The translations under genes were made by a program, and so were the position numbers. 64,000 nucleotides of DNA. Source: Candidatus Ideonella esbjergensis. Lineage in GTDB: Bacteria; Pseudomonadota; Gammaproteobacteria; Burkholderiales; Burkholderiaceae_C. The stretch lies in NCBI GenBank assembly GCA_016710065.1, contig JADJLP010000015.1:434001-498000 (forward strand). The letters are read 5' to 3'. Under the pieces are notes generated by a model that made no database searches, had not been told where the DNA came from, and worked only from the letters and a program-made list of their open reading frames with translations. Shown here one piece after another: positions 38,881 to 47,239 of the stretch. Positions within the stretch are counted from its first letter, which is position 1. Each line of letters begins with the position of its first letter.

Positions 38881-40692
38881 ATGCTCGGCCCCCCTTCCCT
38901 GGTTCGCATCACCGCGCTCGGCCTGCTGGCGGGCGTGGTGGCGGGCTGCGCGGCCGCCACACCCGCCCCCGCCTCCAGCCATTGTGAAGCGCTGAAAGGT
39001 TGGGCGAGTGGCTCGGCGCACGTGCTGTCGGCCGAGCTGTTGACACCTCTCGCCAGTCTGGACGGTGTAGCACTCAGCGTGCCCATCTGCCGCGTGCAAG
39101 GCGTGGCCCGCCCGGCGGCCGATTCAGACATCCGCTTCGAGGTTTGGCTGCCCGAGCCCGCCGCCTGGAGCGGCCGCTACAAGCAGAACGGCACCGGCGG
39201 TTTTGCCGGCCACACGCCGCGCGGCCGCATGGCCGAGGACGTGGGCCTGGGCTTTGCCGCCGCCGGCAGCAACATGGGCCACGACGGTGGCGAGTCTGCC
39301 CGCTGGGCCCTGGGCCACCCCGACAAGCTGCTCGACTGGGGCCTGCGCGCCCATGCCGAGGTGGCCGCAGCGGCCAAGGCGCTGGTGCAAGCGCACTACG
39401 GCCGGCCGGCGCAGCACGCCTACTTCGAGGGCTGCTCCAACGGCGGCCGCCAGGCCATGCTGATGGCCCAGCGCCACCCCACGCTGTTCGACGGCATCGT
39501 GGCCGGTGCGCCATCGATGTTCTACCCCGACATGCTGATGACGCTGGCCTGGATGACCCGCGCCCAGGTGCCCAAGGCCGGCCAGGCGCCGCTGCTCTCG
39601 TCCGCCAAACGTGCGCTGATCGCCGAGCGCACGCTGCAGGCCTGCGACACGCTGGACGGCTTGCGCGACGGCGAAGTCACCCACCCCATGGTCTGCCACT
39701 TTCCGCTGCAATCCCTGCGCTGCACCGCGGCCGATGGGCCCGATTGCCTCACCGACACCGAGCTGCGCGTGGCCACGCAGGTGCTCGGCGGCCCGCGCAA
39801 CGCCCGTGGCCAGGCCTTGTGGGCCGGCCCGCTACCGGGGGCTGAAAACGAATGGGCGCCCGGCTTTGCCGACGACGGTGGCTATGGCCGCTTCATCGGC
39901 CACGCGGTGCTGGGGCAAGACAGCCCGCCCTTCGACTGGCGCCAACTCAACTTCGACGCCGACCATGCCCGCGTGCTGCAAACCTTGGGGCCGCTCACCG
40001 CCGCACCCAACCCCGATCTGTCGGCCTTCACCGCACGCGGCGGCAAGCTCATCGGGTTTCAGGGCTGGCAGGACGCCATCGTCACGCCGCAGGGCTCGCT
40101 GAACTACGTCAATGCACAGGCCTTGTTGCAAGCCTGGGCTGCCCTGCCGGCAGATGAGTTCGAGCGCCGCCTGCAGGCCCTCAGCCCCGCCCAGCTGGCC
40201 AGCACCACGCTGGCCCAGGCTGCCCACCTGCAGCAGGCGCAGCGCTTGTTCATGCTGCCCGGCGTGGGCCATTGCGGTGGTGGCGCCGGCCCCAGTGCCC
40301 TGGGCGGCGGCCTGGCCGAGCCGCCGCAACGCGATCCGCAACATGATTTGCTGCAGGCCCTGCTGCGCTGGGTGGAAGCGGGCGAGGCGCCGGCCAGCCT
40401 CATCGCCTCGCGCACCGACGGCCCGCGCGTGCTGCGCCAGCGCCCTGTCTGCCCCTACCCGCAGCTGGCGCTGTACCAAGGCAAAGGCAGCATCGACAGC
40501 GCCGAGAGCTTTCGCTGCACCACGCCCACCGCCGAGCAGCTGGGCCTCAGCGACACCGATGTGATGCAGGTGCGGACGATCCTGCGCACCCCCGCCGCCG
40601 TCATTCCCGCGGAGCCTGCCCCCGCGAAGGCGGGGGGCGGGAATCCAGGAGACGTCGGTGATGCCCGTGGATTCCCGCCTGCGCGGGAATGA
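38881..40692 (+). CDS. tannase/feruloyl-esterase family lipoprotein with repeat-encoded tail
   Basis: The lipobox start is MLGPPSLVRITALGLLAGVVAGCAAA. The catalytic serine lies in AYFEGCSNGGRQAMLMAQRHP (near 187), which with FDGIVAGAPS is the tannase-family signature. The conserved cysteine pairs and the acid region GFQGWQDAIVTPQGSLNYV, plus MLPGVGHCGGG (histidine), complete the active site. Members hydrolyse feruloyl or galloyl esters; some act on mono-ester aromatics in the periplasm. The native end is near DVMQVRTILRTP; the last 30 or so residues (VIPAEPAPAKAGG...GFPPARE) are read from repeat copy 7. Confidence 0.87.
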   Translation: MLGPPSLVRITALGLLAGVVAGCAAATPAPASSHCEALKGWASGSAHVLSAELLTPLASLDGVALSVPICRVQGVARPAADSDIRFEVWLPEPAAWSGRYKQNGTGGFAGHTPRGRMAEDVGLGFAAAGSNMGHDGGESARWALGHPDKLLDWGLRAHAEVAAAAKALVQAHYGRPAQHAYFEGCSNGGRQAMLMAQRHPTLFDGIVAGAPSMFYPDMLMTLAWMTRAQVPKAGQAPLLSSAKRALIAERTLQACDTLDGLRDGEVTHPMVCHFPLQSLRCTAADGPDCLTDTELRVATQVLGGPRNARGQALWAGPLPGAENEWAPGFADDGGYGRFIGHAVLGQDSPPFDWRQLNFDADHARVLQTLGPLTAAPNPDLSAFTARGGKLIGFQGWQDAIVTPQGSLNYVNAQALLQAWAALPADEFERRLQALSPAQLASTTLAQAAHLQQAQRLFMLPGVGHCGGGAGPSALGGGLAEPPQRDPQHDLLQALLRWVEAGEAPASLIASRTDGPRVLRQRPVCPYPQLALYQGKGSIDSAESFRCTTPTAEQLGLSDTDVMQVRTILRTPAAVIPAEPAPAKAGGGNPGDVGDARGFPPARE

Positions 40693-40693
40693 C
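40599..40693. repeat. ATTCCCGCG-type inverted repeat, copy 7 (expanded)
   Basis: The left arm is interrupted by an extra GC-rich hairpin segment (CCCCCGCGAAGGCGGGGG near 40619-40636), so this copy is about 22 bases longer than the others. It supplies the C-terminal residues and stop of the esterase gene and ends just before the kinase gene. Confidence 0.8.
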
Positions 40694-40742
40694 AACACGG
40701 GGCCCTCGCGGCAATGACGGCAGCACAGCGCAAAATGCGCCG

Positions 40743-41597
40743 ATGAAAGCACCCCCGCGACTGCAAGCGCTGATAGACGAAGGCCTGATCGACACCGTGG
40801 TGCGCCAGCTCATGAGCGGCAAGGAGGCCATGGTCTACGTGGTGCGCCTGGGCGATCACACGCTGTGCGCCAAGATCTACAAAGTGGCCACCCAGCGCAG
40901 CTTTCGGCAGGCGGTGGACTACACCGAGAACCGCAAGGTCAAGAACACTCGCCAGGCCCGCGCCATGGCCAAGGGCTCGCGCTACGGCCGCGAGCAGCAG
41001 GAGCAGGCCTGGCAAAGCGCCGAGGTGGACGCGCTGTACCGCCTGGCGGCGGCCGGCGTGCGAGTGCCCAAGCCGCTGAACTTTCACGACGGCGTGCTGC
41101 TGATGGAGCTGGTCACCGGCCCCGAGGGCGACGCCGCTCCACGCCTGAACGACGTGCACTTCACCCCAGCCGAAGCCCGCCAGCACCACGCCCGCCTGAT
41201 CGCCGAAGTGGTGCGCATGCTGGGCGCCGGCGTGGTGCACGGCGACCTCTCCGAGTTCAACATCCTGCTGGCCGAGGATGGCCCGGTGATCATCGACCTG
41301 CCCCAGGCCGTGGACGCGGCCGGAAACAACCACGCCTCGCGCATGCTGCTGCGCGACGTGAACAACCTGCGCGACTTCTTTGGCCGCTTCGCGCCCGAGC
41401 TGCGCGCCACCCAGTACGGCGCCGAGATCTGGAGCCTGTACCAACGCGGCCTGCTGCATGTGGACACACCGCTCACCGGCCACTTCGAGCCGAGCACCGC
41501 CTCGGTGGATCTGAAAGCCGTGCTGCGCGAGATCGAGGACGCGCGCGAGGAAGAAGCCGCACGGCTGCTGAGGTTGCGAGAATCCGGCTATGTTTAA
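40743..41597 (+). CDS. RIO-type serine/threonine protein kinase
   Basis: The 284-residue protein has the RIO kinase motifs: the nucleotide-binding segment IDTVVRQLMSGKEAMVYVVRLGDHTLCAKIYK with the conserved lysine, the long RSFRQAVDY...RAMAKGSRYGREQQEQAWQSAEVDALYRL segment typical of bacterial RIO1-like kinases, the catalytic loop VVHGDLSEFNILL and the metal motif VIIDLPQAVDA. These enzymes are scattered in bacteria, with no established physiological role. The ATG at 40743 is preceded by no strong ribosome site. The cupin gene follows 29 bases later on the same strand. Confidence 0.88.
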   Translation: MKAPPRLQALIDEGLIDTVVRQLMSGKEAMVYVVRLGDHTLCAKIYKVATQRSFRQAVDYTENRKVKNTRQARAMAKGSRYGREQQEQAWQSAEVDALYRLAAAGVRVPKPLNFHDGVLLMELVTGPEGDAAPRLNDVHFTPAEARQHHARLIAEVVRMLGAGVVHGDLSEFNILLAEDGPVIIDLPQAVDAAGNNHASRMLLRDVNNLRDFFGRFAPELRATQYGAEIWSLYQRGLLHVDTPLTGHFEPSTASVDLKAVLREIEDAREEEAARLLRLRESGYV

Positions 41598-41626
41598 GGG
41601 CTGTGATCCCGAGAGCGATTTGTTCG

Positions 41627-41932
41627 ATGAGCCACCTGCCTGATTTCGTCACCTTCGAAGCCCTGGCCTTGGCCCAGGGCTTTGACGAAGTGGCCGAGCG
41701 CCGCTGGCCCGCGCTGGCCGAGCTGGCCACCCACACCCACCCCTTCGCAGTGCAGGCGCTGGTGGTGCAGGGTGAAATGTGGCTCAGCGTGGGCGCGGGC
41801 GAATCTGCCCACACGCGGCACCTGGTGCGCGGCGACCGCTTCGAGCTGGCCATGCACGCACCGCACGCCGAGCGCTACGGTGCCGAAGGGGCCACCTACT
41901 GGGTGGCCCGCCGGCACGAGCACAAGTCCTGA
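41627..41932 (+). CDS. small cupin-domain protein
   Basis: This 101-residue protein (MSHLPDFVTFEALALAQGFDEVAERRWPALAELATHTHPFAVQALVVQGEMWLSVGAGESAHTRHLVRGDRFELAMHAPHAERYGAEGATYWVARRHEHKS) has the two cupin motifs: HTHPFAVQALVVQGEMWLSV for motif 1 (with the metal histidines) and RGDRFELAMHAPHAERYG for motif 2. Its catalytic or regulatory role is unknown. It follows the RIO kinase by 29 bases, so the two may be expressed together. Confidence 0.8.
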   Translation: MSHLPDFVTFEALALAQGFDEVAERRWPALAELATHTHPFAVQALVVQGEMWLSVGAGESAHTRHLVRGDRFELAMHAPHAERYGAEGATYWVARRHEHKS

Positions 41933-42020
41933 CGCGGTTTGCCTTTTTGAGCTTGAAGCTGGTGGTGTTTCCACAGCCGTTTTCGGCGCATAGCAGTCCG
42001 TCATCCCCGTCCCTCGACCC

Positions 42021-42439
42021 CGTCATTCCCGCGCAGGCGGGAATCCAGGTTTTCTCGCTCACACGTCGGTGGCGGGGCAGAGGTCGACGGGTACCCGCCC
42101 GACTCCATCTCCCCCTCCGCCATGCCCTCAAGCCGGGCATGGCGCATTCCTCCTTGAGTTCCGTCGGGCGGGTACCCGACACCCTCTGCCTGAGACAGCG
42201 GTGGCGCGCCACCAGGTGGACCGCCACCGTCAGGGGTTGCAGGGCAGTGGTGGTGCCTTCGGACGGAGGGCACATTCGCGTTTGGGTAGAGAGCTCCGAG
42301 GGCCAAGGCGGAACAAGAGAGCGCAGGCGCAACAGAGGGCACGGCGCTGGTCCGCGAGGAGTCCGTAGGCCGAAGGTACCGCCGCTGCGCTGCCGCAGCC
42401 GAAGCAAAGACATGGATTCCCGCCTACGCGGGAATGACG
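42021..42439. repeat. composite repeat: ATTCCCGCG arms separated by 365 bases
   Basis: The left arm (42021-42047) and right arm (42413-42439) are the same two arms that elsewhere lie about 20 bases apart, but here they enclose 365 bases with strong secondary structure and no supportable gene. The whole is a candidate non-autonomous composite element. No other gene lies in 41933-42516; an apparent long reading frame across it is not credible because it runs through the folded repeats. Confidence 0.7.
42067..42229. ncRNA. candidate structured RNA or DNA-fold element inside the composite repeat
   Basis: Nested pairings by eye: CGGTGGCGG (42067-42075) with CCGCCACCG (42221-42229); GGCAGAGG (42076-42083) with CCTCTGCC (42183-42190); a perfect 15-base stem (42089-42103 with 42163-42177); a central 10-base stem CGCCATGCCC (42117-42126...) with GGGCATGGCG ending about 42143. 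The central loop TCAAG can pair with CTTGA near 42153, giving a pseudoknot. The palindrome GGTGGCGCGCCACC near 42200 forms a side hairpin. No known RNA family is recognised, and the strand is undecided. Confidence 0.5.
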
Positions 42440-42516
42440 AAATACGGCCGGCCGCTATGCGCCGAAAACCGCCGCCACGCGGAGCAGTGCTCTCGTGCTC
42501 CTGCGCGCCATGCGGC

Positions 42517-42762
42517 TCAGCGGTTGTCCCACCAGATCGCGCCGCACAGCGCCAGGCCCACCAGCCACAGCAGCAGCGTGTTGGGCACTGCGTAGGGGTA
42601 GAACATCAGCGCCACGCCCAGCCACTTGGTGTGGGCCTGCTGGCGGTGCTGGCCAAAGCGCCAGGCCGCAAAGCCCAACAGCCCGAACACGATGGCGCCA
42701 AAGATGTAGGCTGGGCTGGGCAGCGTGAGCCCCAAGGCCTGGGCGGTTTGCAGGGCTTCCAT
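42517..42762 (-). CDS. small two-helix membrane protein, conserved type
   Basis: This 81-residue protein (start MEALQTAQALGLTLPSPAYIF) has two membrane helices (FGAIVFGLLGFAAWRFG and GVALMFYPYAVPNTLLLWLVGLALCGAIWW). The pattern with YPYAV and the C-terminal WDN occurs in small inner-membrane proteins of proteobacteria of unknown function. It is 27 bases downstream of the LC7-type gene on the same strand, so it may be the end of that operon. Confidence 0.7.
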   Translation of the reverse strand: MEALQTAQALGLTLPSPAYIFGAIVFGLLGFAAWRFGQHRQQAHTKWLGVALMFYPYAVPNTLLLWLVGLALCGAIWWDNR

Positions 42763-42789
42763 CAGGCCGCCAGTATGCGCGCCGGGTGC

Positions 42790-43449
42790 TCAGGCGTTGC
42801 TGCCCTCGGCCGCCTTGTTCAGCAGCATGGCATTGAGCTTGACCAGGGCGGGGTCGATGGCGGCTGGGGTGAGCTGCGCGCCGCTGGCCACCACCGTCAG
42901 CGTCATGCGGTGGTTGTCCACATTGAACACCCGGCACAGAGTGCTGGTGTTGGCGGTGTCGTAGAGCATCAGTGCCAACGGAGTGGGTGAGCCATCGCGC
43001 GAGATGCGGTCGGCCATCAGCAACAGCAGGGATGCGGTGGCGCCCAGCTTCTCGGCGTCTTGCGTGCTGCTGCTGGCGGCGATGCGCCAGCCCTGCGCAT
43101 CGCTGAGCAGCACGGACGAGAAGTTGCCCTTGTCGGCCATCTGGTCCAGCACCGCTGTGAGGTTGCGTTGCTGGCCCTTGCCGGATTCCAGGCGTGACAT
43201 CTCATAGGACAGCCGCTCGCGCTGAACCAGCGGCGACAAGATGTCTTGCAGCGTGGCGCGCAGGCCTTCGTCGTTCACCCTGGGCATGGCCGCCTGGTCG
43301 CGCAGCAGCGCGATCTCCTTGGCAAAGCCGCGGTTGAGCTGGCGCAGGCTTTGCCGAGCCTGCGCGCCTTTGCGCACGCCGTGCAGGTAGCCGGCGCCCA
43401 GGAGCAACAGCGCCGCACCCAGCGCAACGAGGTAGGTCAGCAGGGTCAT
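42790..43449 (-). CDS. membrane-anchored Roadblock/LC7-like protein
   Basis: The 219-residue product begins with a membrane helix (MTLLTYLVALGAALLLLGAGYLHGV) and a helical stretch (GAQARQSLRQLNRGFAKEIALLRDQ). The C-terminal 120 residues (LTAVLDQMADKGNFSSVLLSDAQGWRIAASSSTQDAEKLGATASLLLLMADRI...MTLTVVASGAQLT) resemble the Roadblock/LC7 (MglB-type) fold used to control small GTPases, but no GTPase (MglA-like) gene is in the window. Its start overlaps the stop of the OmpA-like gene by four bases. Confidence 0.65.
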   Translation of the reverse strand: MTLLTYLVALGAALLLLGAGYLHGVRKGAQARQSLRQLNRGFAKEIALLRDQAAMPRVNDEGLRATLQDILSPLVQRERLSYEMSRLESGKGQQRNLTAVLDQMADKGNFSSVLLSDAQGWRIAASSSTQDAEKLGATASLLLLMADRISRDGSPTPLALMLYDTANTSTLCRVFNVDNHRMTLTVVASGAQLTPAAIDPALVKLNAMLLNKAAEGSNA

Positions 43450-44072
43450 GGTTTTTGAGGGGCTGGCGTGAGACAAACGTTGGGGTCTTGAACCTGGATG
43501 GTCACGCGGCGGTTGGCATGCGCATTGCCAGGCAGGCCCTCGATGGGCGCGTGGCTGCCAACCGCCGCAATGTGCAATTGCTGGGGCGCCACGCCCAGCT
43601 GGGCCAGCATGGCCACCACCGCCTTGGCCCTCTGGTAGCTGAGCAGCAGGTTGGCCTGGTCCATGCCCACCAGGTCGGCATGCCCTTCCACTGAGACCTT
43701 GGCGTCGGGGTGCTCGCGAGCCCAAGCGACAAGGGGGCCTAGATCGGGCAAGGTGTCGGTGGTGACCGGGGTTGATTTGCCGGTGGCGAAATGGATCGCC
43801 TGGCCTCGCGGGCATGCGGGCAGCACGGCACTGGCCGGGGCCAGCGGTGCCGCTGCGTGCGCAACGGCTTTCTCTGTTTGCGGCGCCTGGGGTGCGTGGG
43901 CCGGTTGGGACAGCGGCGCCGGCTGCGGTGCCGCCAGGCCCTGCCAAAGCCAAGCGGCCACCAGCGTGGTCAGCAGGCCCAGGGCAGTGAGCGCCAGCAG
44001 GCCGCCCAGCGGCGCGTGCTCGCCGTGCAGCGCATGCGCGGGGAGGTTGTCGAGCGAGTAGATGTCGCTCAA
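43446..44072 (-). CDS. OmpA-like peptidoglycan-binding membrane protein
   Basis: There is one membrane helix after 20 cytoplasmic residues (LLALTALGLLTTLVAAWLWQGL), a proline/alanine-rich linker and a C-terminal OmpA domain. The domain (IHFATGKSTPVTTDTLPDLGPLVAWAREHPDAKVSVEGHADLVGMDQANLLLSYQRAKAVVAMLAQLGVAPQQLHIAAVGSHAPIEGLPGNAHANRRVTI) contains the family pattern GHAD...NxxLSxxRAxxV...G...NRRV. It probably anchors a complex to the cell wall. It is coupled by ATGA overlaps to its neighbours on both sides. Confidence 0.85.
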   Translation of the reverse strand: MSDIYSLDNLPAHALHGEHAPLGGLLALTALGLLTTLVAAWLWQGLAAPQPAPLSQPAHAPQAPQTEKAVAHAAAPLAPASAVLPACPRGQAIHFATGKSTPVTTDTLPDLGPLVAWAREHPDAKVSVEGHADLVGMDQANLLLSYQRAKAVVAMLAQLGVAPQQLHIAAVGSHAPIEGLPGNAHANRRVTIQVQDPNVCLTPAPQKP

Positions 44073-44830
44073 GCGGTAGGCACCTTGAAGCTAGGCAGGA
44101 TCAGGTCGACACCGCACTCCAGGCTTGAGCACCACCGGATGAAGCGGTCCACCATCTCCTTGCCCTGGAAGTAGGCCCCGTGTTGCGGGGCAATGATCTC
44201 GATGTCCAGCGAGCGCACCATGTTGGCCCAGGCCTGCATGACCCGGTTGGACGCCATGTAGCGGCGGTGAAAGCCTTCCATGTGGCGCAGGTGCTGGCCG
44301 AAGTCAGTCACCTTGACATAGTCGGTGCCCAGCGAGGTGCCCAGGTCACCCGTGTACAGAATCTTGGAGACCGGGTCGTAGAGCTGAAAGTTGCCCTCGC
44401 TGTGCAGAAAGTGCGCCGGCACCACGGGCATTTGCACGCCGCCCAGCTCCAGCATCTTGCCGGCGTCCGGTATGGGCTTGAGCCGGTGCTCCACCAGATG
44501 GTCCAGGCCAAAGTGCGCCACGAACCGGGTCCAGATTTCCGACAAATGGGCGTCGGCGTCGGTGGTCATCAGCCAGCCGTTGACGGCGGCCACGATGTCC
44601 GGGTCCTGGTGCGAGAGAAAGAGGTGGCGCAACTTGGCGTTGCCCAGGGTGGCGAAGGTGGCCGACAGCACGCGCGAGTAGATCTTGTGCCCACCTGGAT
44701 CGAGGATCATGCCCTCGCCGCCGTGCACGATCACGTGCTGGTTGGACTGGACGGCAAAGCCGCCCGCATCGAAATCTTCGAGCAGCACATTGCGGTGCGT
44801 GCCATCGTCATACAGGATGGTGTTGGGCAT
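44069..44830 (-). CDS. ODP-type diiron metallo-beta-lactamase-fold protein
   Basis: The 253-residue protein has the metal-site series of the ODP/flavodiiron family: H and D of LSHQDPDIVAAVNGW, H of PAHFLHSEGNFQLYDP, D of LYTGDLGTSLG and H of IIAPQHGAYFQG. The HxxxD start (replacing HxHxDH) is characteristic of oxygen- or NO-binding diiron proteins that lack the flavodoxin domain. In some bacteria ODPs serve as redox sensors in chemotaxis arrays. It is embedded between the OmpA-like protein and a receiver-LC7 protein, so a signalling role fits. The gene starts 33 bases after the upstream stop. Confidence 0.8.
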   Translation of the reverse strand: MPNTILYDDGTHRNVLLEDFDAGGFAVQSNQHVIVHGGEGMILDPGGHKIYSRVLSATFATLGNAKLRHLFLSHQDPDIVAAVNGWLMTTDADAHLSEIWTRFVAHFGLDHLVEHRLKPIPDAGKMLELGGVQMPVVPAHFLHSEGNFQLYDPVSKILYTGDLGTSLGTDYVKVTDFGQHLRHMEGFHRRYMASNRVMQAWANMVRSLDIEIIAPQHGAYFQGKEMVDRFIRWCSSLECGVDLILPSFKVPTA

Positions 44831-44863
44831 GCAGGGTCTCCAGGTTGGGCTTGGTCACCCCGG

Positions 44864-45811
44864 TCACAGGACGGTCTTGATGCCCTTGACCGCCTCGCGC
44901 ATGTCGAAAAAGATCAGGCCCAGCGGCGTGGCTTCGGTGGCCAGCACCAGCAGCAGCGCGCCGCGTCCGGCACTGAGCATCACCGCGTAGCCCTGGTCGC
45001 CCCGCACGATCACTTCTGACACCTCGCCGCGGCGCAGCTCGGTGGCGGCCCGTGTGCCCAGGTTGAGCAGCGTGGCCGTCATCGCGGCCACGCGCGTTTC
45101 GTCCATCTCCTTGGCCAGGGCACTGGCAATCATCAGCCCGTCTGACGAGATCAGCGCGCTGGCTTCGACGCCGGGTGACGAACCCTGCAGCGTTTTGAGC
45201 ACTTTGTTCAGGCTTTCTAGGCGGGACATGGACATCTCCGTTTCAGGGTTGGCGGCGCCAGGGTTGGGAATGGGGGCAAGAGGGGGTGGCGCTTCAACGC
45301 CGGGAAATAGGTTCTCGCACAGGGCCGTCAGTACGCGGCCTGGCTGGGAGGTCTTCACCACCGAGCCCGGTTCGATCAGCGCGTGCAGGCGGTTGCGCAG
45401 GCCATCCAGATCGCCGAACGGTGTCATGGCTGAGGCGCCGAAAGAGGTGGCCAGCGCGCCCAGCGCATGGTCGTTGTCGTCCGCCACGACGATCACCGGC
45501 GTGCTGGCCACGCGGGCTGCCTTGGACTGGCGCATGCGCTGCAGCAGCCCGAAACCATCGATCTCCAGCACCGCCATGGTGGCCACGATGGCGCGGATGG
45601 ACGGATCGGTCATCACCACCTGCCATGCATCCTCGGCGTCTTCGGCCACGCGCACGTCAAAGCGGCCCTGCATGCTTTGCTCCAGCGCGTCGCGCGACGC
45701 CCGGCGCTCATGGATCAACAGCACCCTGTGCCTGGGCCCGGCCATGGGCGCGGCCGCTTCGACCTTGCGGGTCAGCACAGGCAAACGGTGGACGGCGGCA
45801 GGTGCAGACAT
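44864..45811 (-). CDS. receiver-like plus Roadblock/LC7 domain protein
   Basis: Residues 25-145 look like a response-regulator receiver (HRVLLIHERRASRDALEQSM...AIVATMAVLEIDGFGLLQRMRQ...VIVVADDNDHALGALATSFGASA). The usual acidic pair and phospho-aspartate are altered (HERR, and AIVATMAV in place of a DxxMP-like block), so it is probably a pseudo-receiver. Residues 195-315 are a Roadblock/LC7 domain (LNKVLKTLQGSSPGVEASALISSDGLMIASAL...EVSEVIVRGDQGYAVMLSAGRGALLLVLATEATPLGLIFFDMREAVKGI). It is the first gene of the LC7/OmpA/ODP group. The ATG at 45811 lies at the start of the duplicated 79-bp unit. Confidence 0.75.
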   Translation of the reverse strand: MSAPAAVHRLPVLTRKVEAAAPMAGPRHRVLLIHERRASRDALEQSMQGRFDVRVAEDAEDAWQVVMTDPSIRAIVATMAVLEIDGFGLLQRMRQSKAARVASTPVIVVADDNDHALGALATSFGASAMTPFGDLDGLRNRLHALIEPGSVVKTSQPGRVLTALCENLFPGVEAPPPLAPIPNPGAANPETEMSMSRLESLNKVLKTLQGSSPGVEASALISSDGLMIASALAKEMDETRVAAMTATLLNLGTRAATELRRGEVSEVIVRGDQGYAVMLSAGRGALLLVLATEATPLGLIFFDMREAVKGIKTVL

Positions 45812-45968
45812 GTCAGCACCGCCCGGCCGCCCGAAGGTGCTGACGCGCCCCTCGGGGGCAGCGAACGCAGTGAGCTTGGGGTCGTTTCATGTCAGCACCG
45901 CCCGGCCGCCCGAAGGTGCTGACGCGCCCCTCGGGGGCAGCGAACGCAGTGAGCTTGGGGTCGTTTCA
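45811..45968. repeat. perfect tandem duplication of a 79-bp unit
   Basis: Bases 45811-45889 are identical to 45890-45968. Each unit holds hairpins (GTCAGCACC with GGTGCTGAC, and CCCCTCGGGGG). The unit resembles the common Comamonadaceae intergenic sequence with CCCCAAGCTCACTGCGTTCG. The duplication lies between the sulfide-dehydrogenase gene and the receiver-LC7 gene and must be recent because the copies are identical. Confidence 0.95.
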
Positions 45969-45970
45969 TG

Positions 45971-47236
45971 TCAACCCAGCGTGTCGCTCAGGATGTTGTT
46001 GGCCCAGGCCATGGCATAGATGCCTTCGGCCGTGGTGGCCTCGGCCGACAACCCGCCCGCGCCTTTGACGGCCACCATCTGGCGGTTCGCCGGGTCATAG
46101 CGGTACACCGCCGCCACGTGGATCACGTCGGTCTGAGAGACAAAGCTGTAGCAGGTGTTGGCGATGATGGGGTTGTGCGAGGGCGGCTGCCCCTCCATGA
46201 GCGAGGCCACGGCCGCTGCGCAAACCTTGGCCTCCTGGTTGGCCATGTGGGCGGATTTGGGCATGCCGGGGCTGCCCGCCACCGCGTCGCCAATCACGTG
46301 CACGCCCTTGTGCACCAGCGATTCGTAGCTCAGAAAGTCAACGCCGCACCACTTGCCGGCCACGTTGGCCAGACCCATCTGGCGAGCGATCTGACCGGCG
46401 CGCTGCGGCGGAATCACGTTCCAGATGTCGGCCTTCACCGCGCCGTGCATGTCCAGGTTGACCACGCCCTTGGCGGCATCCGCCGACTTGATGTCGGCGT
46501 TGGGTATGTACTCGATGACGTTTTTGTAGCGGCTGGCCCAGGCATGCGTGAACAGGTCTTTCTTGGCCTGGATCTCGGGGTTGGCGTCGAACACCAGCAG
46601 CTTGGACTTGGGCTTGGACACCGACAGGAAGTAGGCGATCAGGCTGGCCCGTTCATAGGGCCCCGGCGGGCAGCGGTACGGCACCTTGGGGATGTGCATG
46701 GCCACCACGCCGCCGGCCTGCAAGTCCATCAGCTGGTTGCGCAGCAGCACCGTTTGCTCGCCGGCCTTCCAGGCGTGCGGCATCTTGTGCTGCGCCTCGG
46801 CCGTGCGCAGGCCCTCCAGCTGGTCGTAGACAAAATCAACGCCCGGCGAAACGATCAGGCGGTCATACGAGATCTTCTGCTTGCCCACCGTCACCTGTCG
46901 CCGGTCGGTGTCCACCGCATCGGCCCGGCCCTGAACCAGGTTGATGCCGTGGCGGTGCACCAGGCGGTCGTAGCTGTGGGTCAGGTCGCGCAGCGACATG
47001 CCGCCGCTGAGCACCCGGTTGCTCATGGGGCAGGAGACGAAGCTGGTGTTGGGCTCGATCAGTGTGATCAAGGTGGCGGGGGCGAACTCGCGCAGGTACC
47101 TGGCCGCAGTGGCGCCACCAAAACCCCCGCCCACAATCACCACGTGGCCGCCGCTCTGGGCCCGGGCACCGGCGGCCAGCGCGGCCGGCGGCAAGGCCGC
47201 CCATTGGAGGAAATGGCGTCGTTGCATCTCTCGCAC
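45971..47236 (-). CDS. fccB: flavocytochrome c sulfide dehydrogenase-type flavoprotein
   Basis: The 421-residue protein has a Tat signal (MQRRHFLQWAALPPAALAAGARA), the FAD motif VVIVGGGFGGATAARYL and the FCSD pattern: a first cysteine in SFVSCPMSNRVLSGG, a second in VPYRCPPGPYERASL, a third in ANTCYSFV, and a C-terminal domain ending AEGIYAMAWANNILSDTLG. The FCSD flavin-binding tail makes it FccB/SoxF-like. These oxidise sulfide (or related sulfur) and pass electrons to cytochrome c; the small cytochrome gene upstream is the likely partner. It ends just before the duplicated unit. Confidence 0.86.
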   Translation of the reverse strand: MREMQRRHFLQWAALPPAALAAGARAQSGGHVVIVGGGFGGATAARYLREFAPATLITLIEPNTSFVSCPMSNRVLSGGMSLRDLTHSYDRLVHRHGINLVQGRADAVDTDRRQVTVGKQKISYDRLIVSPGVDFVYDQLEGLRTAEAQHKMPHAWKAGEQTVLLRNQLMDLQAGGVVAMHIPKVPYRCPPGPYERASLIAYFLSVSKPKSKLLVFDANPEIQAKKDLFTHAWASRYKNVIEYIPNADIKSADAAKGVVNLDMHGAVKADIWNVIPPQRAGQIARQMGLANVAGKWCGVDFLSYESLVHKGVHVIGDAVAGSPGMPKSAHMANQEAKVCAAAVASLMEGQPPSHNPIIANTCYSFVSQTDVIHVAAVYRYDPANRQMVAVKGAGGLSAEATTAEGIYAMAWANNILSDTLG

Positions 47237-47239
47237 CCT

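Noticed and set aside
41779..42990. Long open frame over the intergenic region after the cupin gene
   Set aside because: It passes through both arms of the composite repeat and its folded core, has arginine/proline-rich shadow composition and overlaps the real small membrane protein gene on the other strand.
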